Virus record (IMG/VR): IMGVR_UViG_3300027797_001656
Coordinates: 1-44,878 of that record
Source of the DNA: a virus
DNA length: 44,878 bases
Direction: 5' to 3' (one strand)
Both the position numbers and the translations under genes were made by a program. The notes beneath the pieces are model-generated. The model was not told where the DNA came from. It was given only the letters and a program-made list of their open reading frames with translations, and ran no database searches. Positions 8,231-16,721 of this stretch are shown in pieces (the first letter of the stretch is position 1; each line of letters starts with the position of its first letter).

Positions 8231-10021
8231 ATGGAATTTTTCATTAAAAAGAATGCTACTCTCCCTATATTAAAATTACAGGTTGTAAAAGACGGTAGAA
8301 GCGATCACAATTCTTTCATGGATATGATTGAAGAGTCCGCCATCTTCTTTTCAATGACTAATGTTGACACCGGGATTCCTAAAATATCAACAAGCCCTGC
8401 TGGTTTTGTTGAGAAAGTACTTTTGGAACCTAATGCGGAACCTGAGTATTACATTTATTATCAATTCAAACCACAAGATACAAATAAAACCGCAAGATAT
8501 GAGGCCCAATTCTTATTAAGAAATTCTCAAGGGGTCTTAATACTACCAATACGAGAACAATTATTTATTAATGTACAAGAAAGTTTTATTGCGGAAGATT
8601 TACCATATGAAAGTTGTTACTTAATAGAATTCCCTTGTTGTAATAATGTATGTCCAACAACAACCACAACAACTACAGTTTGTTGTTGTCCACCGGATGT
8701 TCCAACACCCACACCCACACCTACACTAACATCGACACCTCCACCAACACCATTTGTTTCTGAACCAGCACCAATCGATGAATTCTGTATGGGAGTATCA
8801 ATACAAACCTCAACTCCAACACCAACACCAACAGTTACACCAAGTTCAACTCAAATACCTTGTTGTAATACTTGGTATTATTATGGTGGAACCAGTACAG
8901 GATCAACATTCTCTTATGTTGATTGTTCGGGTAACACATCCACATTTAGTGCCGCTACCGATTATGCCGCCACAATATGTGCAACTTCAGTTACAAAACT
9001 TACAGGTAACGGAACAACTTACCTCGAAAGTACTTGTACTTGTGTTCCTGTTCAACCAACACCAACACCAACTGTCACATCAACACCAACACCAACTGTA
9101 ACATCAACAGATCCACCACCAACACCAACACCAACACCAACAAGTGGTACAATACCCGTATTACAATGTCTTTCAAGTGTTGTACCTCCAACAACAATTG
9201 GTGGGATAACAATAACCGAAACATTTACCGGTAGTGTCCAAATCTACACATCCGCATTTAGTAGTTGTAGTGGGGGAGTTACAACTCCGGCTAACTCAAA
9301 ATGGTTAGGACAAGGTGGACCATTTTCTTATACTATGAATTTTAGTTTACCCGTTAATAATATTATCATATTTTTAACTGCGACTGATCTAAATGAAAAT
9401 TTCATTTTCACAACTAATAGTGGAAGTGGTATACCAACAATTTCGACCTCATTAAGTTGTTTTATAACAATAGTTGGTAATCAAATTATTTGTGGAACAC
9501 CAATCGGTCTTGGTGGGGGAGGTAAGTTTCTTATACAAAATTCGACAAGTTTCACATCTCTTACAATTACCGGTAATGGTGGCGGGAGTGGTTCTTTATT
9601 ATCAATATGTGCCAACTCAATTCAAACGATAACACCAACACCAACACCAAGTATAACACCAACTATAACACCATCTATTACGGTAACACCATCTATTACG
9701 GTAACACCAACAGTAACACCAACAAACACAATTACCCCAACACCAGGATTATCCCCAACACCAACAAACACAATTACACCAACGCCAGGATTATCCTCAA
9801 CCCCAACAGTTACTCCAACTTTAACCAAAACTCCAACTCCAACTTTAACCAAAACCCCAACTCCTACACCAACTAAGACAACAACACCAACAGTTACACC
9901 AACTAAAACAACAACACCAACACCAACTAAGACAACAACTCCAACACCAACTCGAACCCCACCTAGTCTTGCGGTAGGGCCATTTACAGCATTTGTGTCA
10001 TTTGACTCATATAATTGTTAA
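8231..10021 (+). CDS. Modular mucin-like fibre protein with conserved N-terminal domain
   Basis: The 596-residue protein begins with a folded domain of about 130 residues, starting [18 protein letters not shown]. Its plan resembles N-terminal attachment domains of phage fibre proteins such as BppU_N, but I cannot prove homology. After CCNNVC comes a Thr tract and a TPTPT linker, a Cys-rich module (about 212-272), another linker, and a beta-rich module (about 310-467). A Thr/Pro/Lys tract (about 468-575) and a short Cys-ending tail complete it. The beta module is a paralogue of three in the 11981-16669 protein. It most likely attaches to the virion by its N-terminus and projects the rest on a glycosylated stalk; this is inference. 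The gene sits between the glycan operon and the protease. Confidence 0.8.
   Translation: MEFFIKKNATLPILKLQVVKDGRSDHNSFMDMIEESAIFFSMTNVDTGIPKISTSPAGFVEKVLLEPNAEPEYYIYYQFKPQDTNKTARYEAQFLLRNSQGVLILPIREQLFINVQESFIAEDLPYESCYLIEFPCCNNVCPTTTTTTTVCCCPPDVPTPTPTPTLTSTPPPTPFVSEPAPIDEFCMGVSIQTSTPTPTPTVTPSSTQIPCCNTWYYYGGTSTGSTFSYVDCSGNTSTFSAATDYAATICATSVTKLTGNGTTYLESTCTCVPVQPTPTPTVTSTPTPTVTSTDPPPTPTPTPTSGTIPVLQCLSSVVPPTTIGGITITETFTGSVQIYTSAFSSCSGGVTTPANSKWLGQGGPFSYTMNFSLPVNNIIIFLTATDLNENFIFTTNSGSGIPTISTSLSCFITIVGNQIICGTPIGLGGGGKFLIQNSTSFTSLTITGNGGGSGSLLSICANSIQTITPTPTPSITPTITPSITVTPSITVTPTVTPTNTITPTPGLSPTPTNTITPTPGLSSTPTVTPTLTKTPTPTLTKTPTPTPTKTTTPTVTPTKTTTPTPTKTTTPTPTRTPPSLAVGPFTAFVSFDSYNC
9160..9630 (+). 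repeat. Beta-rich module, copy in the 8231-10021 gene
   Basis: About 155 residues with the shared plan: [13 protein letters not shown] start, [13 protein letters not shown] centre, FTTNSGSG, then [16 protein letters not shown] and a Cys near the end. It is divergent from the three copies in the giant gene, so it is an old duplication or shuffled domain. Confidence 0.75.
9630..9970 (+). repeat. Coding Thr/Pro repeats (TPTIT, TKTTTPT)
   Basis: Short in-frame units such as ACACCAACA, GGATTATCC-containing pairs ([11 protein letters not shown]) and ACTAAAACAACAACACC repeat across this stretch and encode the C-terminal stalk of the fibre-like protein. Confidence 0.85.
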
Positions 10022-10031
10022 TAATAAAAAA

Positions 10032-11951
10032 ATGATAACAGAAGAAATAAATAAAATATTAAAAGAATGGAATGATAATACACCATCTGATGTTGGTGTT
10101 GGTTATTCTTTTAAACAAACCGGCGGTGTCTATAATGGAGAAATTTGTATATCGTTTAGTGTAAAAGAAAAAAAACCATTATCAGAATTATCTGAAGATG
10201 AAGTATTACCTTCTGAAATAAAAATAAATAATAACTTAACATTAAAAACTGATGTAATACAAGTTGGGGAAGTTTCTGTTCTACAATGTAGTAGGACCAC
10301 ACCAATAACCCCTAACCAACCTTGCGAACCTTTTGTGTTAACGGCTCCAACAAATAGATCTGCATTTGCAACATTAAAAGGTGGTATATCAATAACCTCT
10401 GTTAATCAAGGATCATCAGTTGGGACATTAGGAATGATAGTTCAAGATATACATACAAATGCTTTGGTTGGTTTAACAAATAATCACGTTGTTATTGGCA
10501 ATTCAATTGCCGCTCAATATCAAAATTTAAATCCCTATTTAGGAAGTAATTTCCCAACAACAAATGAAGTGTTACCAAATAGTAATTTTACTTGTCAACC
10601 AGGAGAATTTGGTTTCCAAACAAATCTTAAATTTGGTCAAGTTGTAAGGTATGTGCCTTTAGTACCAAATGGTACTTTAAACTTAACAAATGGTGGTGGC
10701 TCCGGATCACCTTCTTTACTTCCAAAAAATAGAGTAGATGGGGCCTTAGTTAGTATTGATTGTACTAAAATAGATTTTAATCAATCTTTTAAATTTTCAG
10801 GGTTTGAATCTTTAATGCCTAACCCATTACCTTTTGCAACAACGGCAGAAATCGATAACTTAATGGTTACAAACCCACAATTATACAGTTCGGGTAGATC
10901 AACAGGACCAAAAGGTTTTGGAACACCTGGTTGTGAGTTAAGAGTATTTGGTATTAATCAAGCAAATACAATTAATGGTTATAAATGGCACGTATCTGGA
11001 GGAGTTCAGTATGGAACGGCAGCCGCTTATGATAATAGATTAATCGCATTTTTTAAACCAAGTGGAAACGCAGCTCAACCCCATTGTCTATGGCCATGCG
11101 CCGCAGGAGATTCGGGGTCAATGTTAATTGCTAACTTTGGAACACAAGTCGATCCAAACTTTAAAGTAATAGGTTTAGTATTTGCCGGAAATAGTTCTCC
11201 CTCTTATCCAAATACATGGAATGATAACAGTGGTTGTAACGTATTTACTTGTGCTTACGGCCCATACTCAACTTGGTTAGGTTTTGCATGTCGTATTGAT
11301 GATGTTGCAAATCAATTAGGTATAAAAGCATGGACGGGTGGGACCGCACCATTAGTTAATCCCGCATCAATAAATGTAATTACATTACCTGGATTATCAT
11401 CAATAACCGCAACAACGTGTCAAAATAACTATTACTATCAGATTGGTACAACAATGGTGCAAAATTCTTGTGGTGGTGCAAATTTTGGGGCAAAAAGTAT
11501 ACTCCTCCAAAGTCCCCAATTCCTTAATACTCAAACGTTAAATACCAGTGTAAGACACCCTAACTGTGGTGGATTTAACTATAGTGTTGGTTTATTATGG
11601 GTTTTAACTGACTTCACAATAAACGACGTTATTAGTTATAGTTTATTAATGGAAGACATTAATGCTCCCGGCACAAGTCCTAATTTTTATTTTGTTCATT
11701 GGAAAGTCGCAAATATACCATCAACCCAAACATCAATTAATTTATGGACATCAGGACCTACGGGTTGGCAACCAGGTGCAACCATACAACCAACGGATTG
11801 GCTTCCTATTGGTGGGTCGGTTAACCCAAATGGTTATGGTGGACCTTGTCAACCTGGTCACACATATAGAATTTCAATAACCGCATTTATAACTCCAGCT
11901 GCCGGCGGAGGTACAGTAACAAGTAATTTACTTACATTTATTAGTAGTTAA
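10032..11951 (+). CDS. Chymotrypsin-fold serine protease with C-terminal extension
   Basis: I choose the ATG at 10032 (639 residues) because an earlier in-frame start overlaps the previous gene and adds only 13 poorly fitting residues. Residues 1-80 match an N-terminal domain common in bacterial trypsin-like proteins: VGVGYSFK (21-28), KKPLSELSEDEVLP (47-60) and KTDVIQVGE (72-80). A complete triad can be placed: His152 in LTNNHVV, Asp236 in RVDGALVSID and Ser361 in AAGDSGSML. Residues from about 440 to 639 form an extra beta-rich domain with a WVLTDF-like strand pattern, perhaps for virion or glycan binding. There is no signal peptide. It lies between two Thr/Pro-repeat genes, so it may process them, or be carried on the virion to cleave host surface proteins. 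Catalytic class is well supported; target is not. Confidence 0.8.
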   Translation: MITEEINKILKEWNDNTPSDVGVGYSFKQTGGVYNGEICISFSVKEKKPLSELSEDEVLPSEIKINNNLTLKTDVIQVGEVSVLQCSRTTPITPNQPCEPFVLTAPTNRSAFATLKGGISITSVNQGSSVGTLGMIVQDIHTNALVGLTNNHVVIGNSIAAQYQNLNPYLGSNFPTTNEVLPNSNFTCQPGEFGFQTNLKFGQVVRYVPLVPNGTLNLTNGGGSGSPSLLPKNRVDGALVSIDCTKIDFNQSFKFSGFESLMPNPLPFATTAEIDNLMVTNPQLYSSGRSTGPKGFGTPGCELRVFGINQANTINGYKWHVSGGVQYGTAAAYDNRLIAFFKPSGNAAQPHCLWPCAAGDSGSMLIANFGTQVDPNFKVIGLVFAGNSSPSYPNTWNDNSGCNVFTCAYGPYSTWLGFACRIDDVANQLGIKAWTGGTAPLVNPASINVITLPGLSSITATTCQNNYYYQIGTTMVQNSCGGANFGAKSILLQSPQFLNTQTLNTSVRHPNCGGFNYSVGLLWVLTDFTINDVISYSLLMEDINAPGTSPNFYFVHWKVANIPSTQTSINLWTSGPTGWQPGATIQPTDWLPIGGSVNPNGYGGPCQPGHTYRISITAFITPAAGGGTVTSNLLTFISS

Positions 11952-11980
11952 AATTAAAGAAAAAAAACAAATATTAAAAA

Positions 11981-14900
11981 ATGAATTATGATTTTAATTT
12001 TATTGGGTATTATAACTCAAAACCTTCATGGGTTGGTTATGATGGTGCAACACCATTAACAATTAGATGGAATTTAAACGGTTATTGGGAAATGATTGGT
12101 TGGCCTTATTGTGGTGAACCAAGATCAACAGATAACGATTCTTTTCCGGACATAAATTGGTTTATTTATGATCCAAGTAATACTTGTTCGTCAGCATCTT
12201 TTGATGTGACAATTGGCGCTTGTCCTTTACCCGGAATTGCATCATTCCAATCTTGTTGTGATTCTAACGTTATAATTAGAATAACAAATATACCGACAGA
12301 TTTATTCCCCTTTTCAACTAATTCATATTATTTAATTTCGACATTTTTTACAGGTTGTCTAACCTATGTTTCACCAAGTACACCACCAACACTTTTCCTT
12401 TCATTTGACGATTTAACGGATCAGTTAATAGAACAACTTGGAGGATGTGGTCCGTGTACAATAGATTATCCTTGTGATGTGGTAACACCAACACCAACCC
12501 CAACAACATTACCACCAACTCCAACCCCAACACCTGTTTGTCCAATATGTGCAACAGTTAGTACCTTACCTGCTTTAGGATCTTCAACAATAATTAATGG
12601 TGTTACAGTAACTGCTTCAGGTTTTGGTGATGTGTCCTTTACCCCATCAGGAGGATTTGTTTCGTGGTGTATGGTCGGATCACCTCCGACAGTGAATGGA
12701 AATGTATGGTTAGGACCAACAAGTTCATTTACATATATATTAAATTTTAGTATACCGGTTAATAATATAGTAATAAGATTAATAAATTATAATATTAACT
12801 CAAGTGGTAGTGAATCATTTACGTTTACAACAAATACAGGTAATCCTATATTATCATCTTGTGATTATTGTTGTGCAACAATTAACGGAAATGTTGTTAC
12901 CGCATCCTATTGTCCATCAGGATCACCATCCGCCGATATGGGTGGAGGTACATTTACAATTTCAAATTCTTCATCTTTTACAACATTAACAGTAACAGGT
13001 CCTGGAGGTTTGGCGGGAACTATTATGGATATATGTTCAGATTCGGTACAACCACCATCAACACCTACACCTACACCTACAGTTACGCCAACAGATCCAC
13101 CTACAACACCAAGTAACACCCCATCATCCACACCAGCTCCCGTTAATACCGATTGTTTTCCATTGTTGATGGAAAACTCATGGACGGGATCAGGATTTCT
13201 TTTAAAAGTTTATGTGTATGACCCAATCAATTCGATTGCAACTCAAATTAATTTACCTCAGTCAACAGGAATAACCGGTCAAGGTATTGCCAATACAACA
13301 AATAAATTATGGATTCTTATGCAACCCGGTAACATAAGAGAATGGAATATAACTTTATCCCCATGGTCTGCGGTTTGGTCAAGAGATATAATATCTCCAG
13401 ATTTAACAATTCCGGACATCGGTTGGTTAGCGAATGGATTATGTGTTTATAGAGATCCAATCACAAATTTAATTAACCCAAATATATTAGTATCCATGGG
13501 ATACAATGTTCCCGCAATTGGTGGGTTCCAAGTAGTTTTAGTTGATATATCAGGGTCTGTTTGGGTTAAGACACCAATATATACTTTTCCAAGTACAACC
13601 AGAGTTGTTGAAGATATTATAATGAACCAAAATGGTAAAATGATAATGACAACTAGTGATAATTTAACTGGTCAAGCATATATAACACAACTACAGTTTG
13701 TTGGGGGGTCTTGGCAATCACAGATTGACTTTACAATACCAATAACTGTTGCACAATCAATATTCCAATGGGGAACCTTCTTTTATATTCCAACAACAAA
13801 TGGTATTTTATATACAATACAAACATCACCACCATATACAACAACACTATTAGGTTCTTTAACACCAGCTGGTGTTATGGATTCATCACAATCAGAAGAT
13901 TGTGTTACATTAGAATTTACGGTTCCTTTACCAACACCTACACCAACCCAAACACCTGTTTCAGTTGTTTGTTGTGAAAACGAATACGAGGCACCATTAG
14001 TGGGCAATAGTGTTGTAATAAACGGAATAACGGTTACAGGTTCAGGATCAGGTAGTATAAGTTCACTTTCTCTACCTAACCCACAAACTCCCGGTTGTGA
14101 AACAATACCACTTCCTTTTAATAACTGCGTTCGATTGGGTAACAATGCCCCACCATTTAATGTTAACCCATCTTTCATTTACACGATGACATTTAGTTCA
14201 CCCGTAAATGATGTGACTATACATTTAATCGATTACACAATAGTTAATGGTATACCAGAATCATTTACTATAACAACAGATGTTGGTAACCCAACTATAA
14301 GTGGATGTGGTAATTGTTGTTCGGTAATCACAAATAACACAATTACAGTAAGTTTAAGTGGTACTAATTGTGTACCATCAATTTTTTCGGGACAAGTTGG
14401 AGGATCGGGAAGATTCACAATTAGTACATCATCATCATTTACAACATTAACAATATCAGGACCTGGAGGTGGTGGAGGTTCAGGATTAAAACTTTGTGAT
14501 ATTGGTACACCACTAACCCCAACCCCAACTGCAACACCAACCGTTACACCAACTCCAGGTTTACCTTGTTTGGCCGAATGTAACATATTGTTTAATAATT
14601 CATCTGATATATTTTCATACGATTTTTCATTAAATACAAGTACCTATCTAAACCCATTTATTAGTGGATTTATACCTGGAAGTTCTGACATCGCCCACAC
14701 ATCTAATAAAATATTCATGTATACGAATAATCAGATTTATGAATATGATTACATAAATTGCCCATTTAGTGCGTCTTTTAATAGAATAATAAACATTCCT
14801 GTTGGAACTCAGTTAGGAAATGGATTGACCGCAATAAATAATACGACACTAGTTAGTACAAATGGTTTCTTTATGGGTCAGTCATGTATTCAAATAGATA

Positions 14901-16669
14901 TTACAAACACAAATGCGGTTATTGCAATACAATTTCCACTTACTAATAGGGCGGTACAGGGTGACTTAGTATATACCACAACAGCCCAACCTAAATTATT
15001 GGCATTAGTCGGAGATATTGCGGGTAATACATATTTATCCCAATATGATTATACAACAGGTAATCTTGAAGTTGATATTAACATTAATGTTATCAGTGGT
15101 CCTTTTGGTTTATTTATTGAAAACGGTCAAATTTATGTAACTTCCGCAGTTGGACAAATATGGGGGGTTGGTTTGACTTTCCCTTATCCGGTAACATTAA
15201 TCCAAAATTCACCATATCCGGTTGGAGGGGCATCAAGTATTCCTGAATGTTCAGATTCCCAATTTTACGTTAGTGGTGCCACACCAACACCAACGCCAAC
15301 TAATACCCCAACACCAACCGTAACACCAACAAACACTCAAACACCAACCGTAACACCAACAGATCCTCCACCAACGTATTCCCCAACACCAACAAATACC
15401 CCAACAAATACCTCAACCACAACTATTACCCCTACCCCAACCACAACTATTACCCCTACAAAAACTAAAACTCCTACACCAACCCCTACAAACCCAATAG
15501 GTGGTTGTTGTCCGGAAGATAACGCATTACCATTAGAATTACCTGTAAATATAAATGGAGTTACATTAAGTGAAACACATACAGGATTTGTGACACAAGG
15601 ATCCCCAATAACTTTCGTACCATCATGTGGTTCATCGACAATAACATTAAACCCACCATTATTACTTGGTCAAAATGCGTTCTCATATACAGTAACATTT
15701 AGTAATCCTGTAAATAACGTAACAATTAGATTAGTTAATTATAGATTTACTCCAACAGGTACTGATTCATTTACAATAACCACAAATAGTGGTAACCCAG
15801 TAATAACATCATGTGAGTATTGTTGTGCAACTATTGTTAATAATGTTATTACGGCAACACAAGACCTGACCAATATTTACTGTAACAGTACTTTTGGTAT
15901 TGGTAGTGGTTTATTTACCTTTAACGCAGTGGTTCCATTCACAACACTTACAATTGCAGGTCCGGGTAATGGATCAAGTGGTGTTTACGCATCTATCTGT
16001 AATTTTGATGCAATACCTGCGGTAACACCAACTCCAACACCAACCAAAACCCCAACACCAACTCCAACACCTCAACCATCAATATTAACATATTTAGTTA
16101 ATGATTGTTGTACCCAAACACCAAAATATGTTAATTTACCAAACTATTTTGTTGCGGGTAATGTCATTGTTGGATCAGATTTTAAATGTTATGTAGTTGT
16201 TAATGTTCAATTTGGTATAGTAAATTTAACATGGTTTAATAACATAACATTTAGCAGTTGTGTTGATTGTTTAACTGAATTACCATGTACAACCCCAACA
16301 CCAACCCCAACCAATACTAAGACTCCGACCCCAACAGTAACTAAAACTCCAACGGTAACCCCAACTAAAACGGTAACCCCAACAGTAACTAAAACAAAAA
16401 CTCCAACACCAACAGTAACTAAAACAAAAACTCCAACACCAACAACATTACCACCAACACCAACACCAACACCACTTTGTTTTTATTATAGAATTGTTAA
16501 TAATAATGAAACAAAAGAGATTTCAATAACATTTACACCTTGTTGTCTTACCGAAATTTCACCATTAATTATTGGACCATTAGGAATAACCTTTATTTGT
16601 TCTTCTACCGCACCATCAGTACCTGCGAATGTTACCGCTACTTTACTAGGAAATTGTCCTACTTGTTAA
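11981..16669 (+). CDS. Giant modular mucin-like adhesin (1562 residues)
   Basis: The protein alternates folded modules with Thr/Pro linkers. In rough residue order: an N-terminal Trp/Tyr-rich domain (1-80), a Cys-rich module (89-166), beta module 1 (187-357), a propeller-like domain (390-650), beta module 2 (662-843), a second propeller-like domain (860-1100), a long TPTNT linker, beta module 3 (1173-1346), a Cys module like those in 2-1345 (1366-1437), a TPTVTKTKT linker (1437-1498) and a final Cys module. The propeller-like domains show repeated strands such as LWILMQPGNIREWN and IFMYTNNQIYEYDY. No catalytic residues are evident. Size, modularity and position after a fibre-like gene and a protease point to a receptor-binding or capsid/tail surface fibre. 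No signal peptide is seen. Function is inferred from architecture. Confidence 0.8.
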   Translation: MNYDFNFIGYYNSKPSWVGYDGATPLTIRWNLNGYWEMIGWPYCGEPRSTDNDSFPDINWFIYDPSNTCSSASFDVTIGACPLPGIASFQSCCDSNVIIRITNIPTDLFPFSTNSYYLISTFFTGCLTYVSPSTPPTLFLSFDDLTDQLIEQLGGCGPCTIDYPCDVVTPTPTPTTLPPTPTPTPVCPICATVSTLPALGSSTIINGVTVTASGFGDVSFTPSGGFVSWCMVGSPPTVNGNVWLGPTSSFTYILNFSIPVNNIVIRLINYNINSSGSESFTFTTNTGNPILSSCDYCCATINGNVVTASYCPSGSPSADMGGGTFTISNSSSFTTLTVTGPGGLAGTIMDICSDSVQPPSTPTPTPTVTPTDPPTTPSNTPSSTPAPVNTDCFPLLMENSWTGSGFLLKVYVYDPINSIATQINLPQSTGITGQGIANTTNKLWILMQPGNIREWNITLSPWSAVWSRDIISPDLTIPDIGWLANGLCVYRDPITNLINPNILVSMGYNVPAIGGFQVVLVDISGSVWVKTPIYTFPSTTRVVEDIIMNQNGKMIMTTSDNLTGQAYITQLQFVGGSWQSQIDFTIPITVAQSIFQWGTFFYIPTTNGILYTIQTSPPYTTTLLGSLTPAGVMDSSQSEDCVTLEFTVPLPTPTPTQTPVSVVCCENEYEAPLVGNSVVINGITVTGSGSGSISSLSLPNPQTPGCETIPLPFNNCVRLGNNAPPFNVNPSFIYTMTFSSPVNDVTIHLIDYTIVNGIPESFTITTDVGNPTISGCGNCCSVITNNTITVSLSGTNCVPSIFSGQVGGSGRFTISTSSSFTTLTISGPGGGGGSGLKLCDIGTPLTPTPTATPTVTPTPGLPCLAECNILFNNSSDIFSYDFSLNTSTYLNPFISGFIPGSSDIAHTSNKIFMYTNNQIYEYDYINCPFSASFNRIINIPVGTQLGNGLTAINNTTLVSTNGFFMGQSCIQIDITNTNAVIAIQFPLTNRAVQGDLVYTTTAQPKLLALVGDIAGNTYLSQYDYTTGNLEVDININVISGPFGLFIENGQIYVTSAVGQIWGVGLTFPYPVTLIQNSPYPVGGASSIPECSDSQFYVSGATPTPTPTNTPTPTVTPTNTQTPTVTPTDPPPTYSPTPTNTPTNTSTTTITPTPTTTITPTKTKTPTPTPTNPIGGCCPEDNALPLELPVNINGVTLSETHTGFVTQGSPITFVPSCGSSTITLNPPLLLGQNAFSYTVTFSNPVNNVTIRLVNYRFTPTGTDSFTITTNSGNPVITSCEYCCATIVNNVITATQDLTNIYCNSTFGIGSGLFTFNAVVPFTTLTIAGPGNGSSGVYASICNFDAIPAVTPTPTPTKTPTPTPTPQPSILTYLVNDCCTQTPKYVNLPNYFVAGNVIVGSDFKCYVVVNVQFGIVNLTWFNNITFSSCVDCLTELPCTTPTPTPTNTKTPTPTVTKTPTVTPTKTVTPTVTKTKTPTPTVTKTKTPTPTTLPPTPTPTPLCFYYRIVNNNETKEISITFTPCCLTEISPLIIGPLGITFICSSTAPSVPANVTATLLGNCPTC
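12540..13050 (+). repeat. Beta-rich module, copy 1 of the giant adhesin
   Basis: About 170 residues with INGVTVTASGFGD, FTYILNFSIPVNN, SESFTFTTNTGNP, a CDYCC pair and SSSFTTLTVTGPGG. It aligns by eye with copies 2 and 3 over its full length. Confidence 0.8.
13965..14510 (+). repeat. Beta-rich module, copy 2 of the giant adhesin
   Basis: It starts CCENEYEAPLVG and keeps INGITVTGSGSG, FIYTMTFSSPVND, ESFTITTDVGNP, GNCC and SSSFTTLTISGPGG. Flanked by short TPTPT linkers on both sides. Confidence 0.8.
15283..15500 (+). repeat. Coding Thr/Pro/Asn linker repeats
   Basis: In-frame units encode [17 protein letters not shown] and TTTITPTPTTT. The block [13 protein letters not shown] is nearly identical to one in the first gene (about bases 395-430), which shows recent shared origin or exchange between the two genes. 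Confidence 0.85.
15500..16020 (+). repeat. Beta-rich module, copy 3 of the giant adhesin
   Basis: It starts CCPEDNALPLEL and keeps INGVTLSETHTG, FSYTVTFSNPVNN, DSFTITTNSGNP, CEYCC and PFTTLTIAGPGNGSSG, parallel to copies 1 and 2. Confidence 0.8.
16290..16475 (+). repeat. Coding Thr/Pro/Lys linker repeats (TPTVTKTKT)
   Basis: Units of ACTAAAACAAAAACTCC and CCAACAGTAACT are repeated, two of them exactly (around 16387-16440). They encode the last stalk of the giant adhesin, here with Lys in place of Asn. Confidence 0.85.
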
Positions 16670-16676
16670 AAATAAT

Positions 16677-16705
16677 TTGACACACGATTATTTTTTTCAT
16701 ATATT
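16677..16705 (+). promoter_or_regulatory. Sigma70-like promoter before DNA polymerase
   Basis: TTGACA (16677-16682), a 17-base spacer and TATATT (16700-16705) form a textbook-like -35/-10 pair. The -10 overlaps a TATTTATT variant of the octamer found before other genes. The leader to the ATG would be only about 10 bases, with an AAGAAGG Shine-Dalgarno-like run. A chance match in AT-rich DNA is possible. Confidence 0.4.
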
Positions 16706-16721
16706 TATTTGAAGAAGGTGA

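Noticed and set aside
9607-9876. Plus-strand frame rich in Asn and Thr (NTNTNT)
   Set aside because: It is a shifted reading of the same repeats in the 8231-10021 gene.
12907-14586. Minus-strand open frames (12907-13131, 13783-14178, 14233-14586)
   Set aside because: All lie inside the giant adhesin gene, with Gly/Val-rich antisense repeats; no start context or family likeness.
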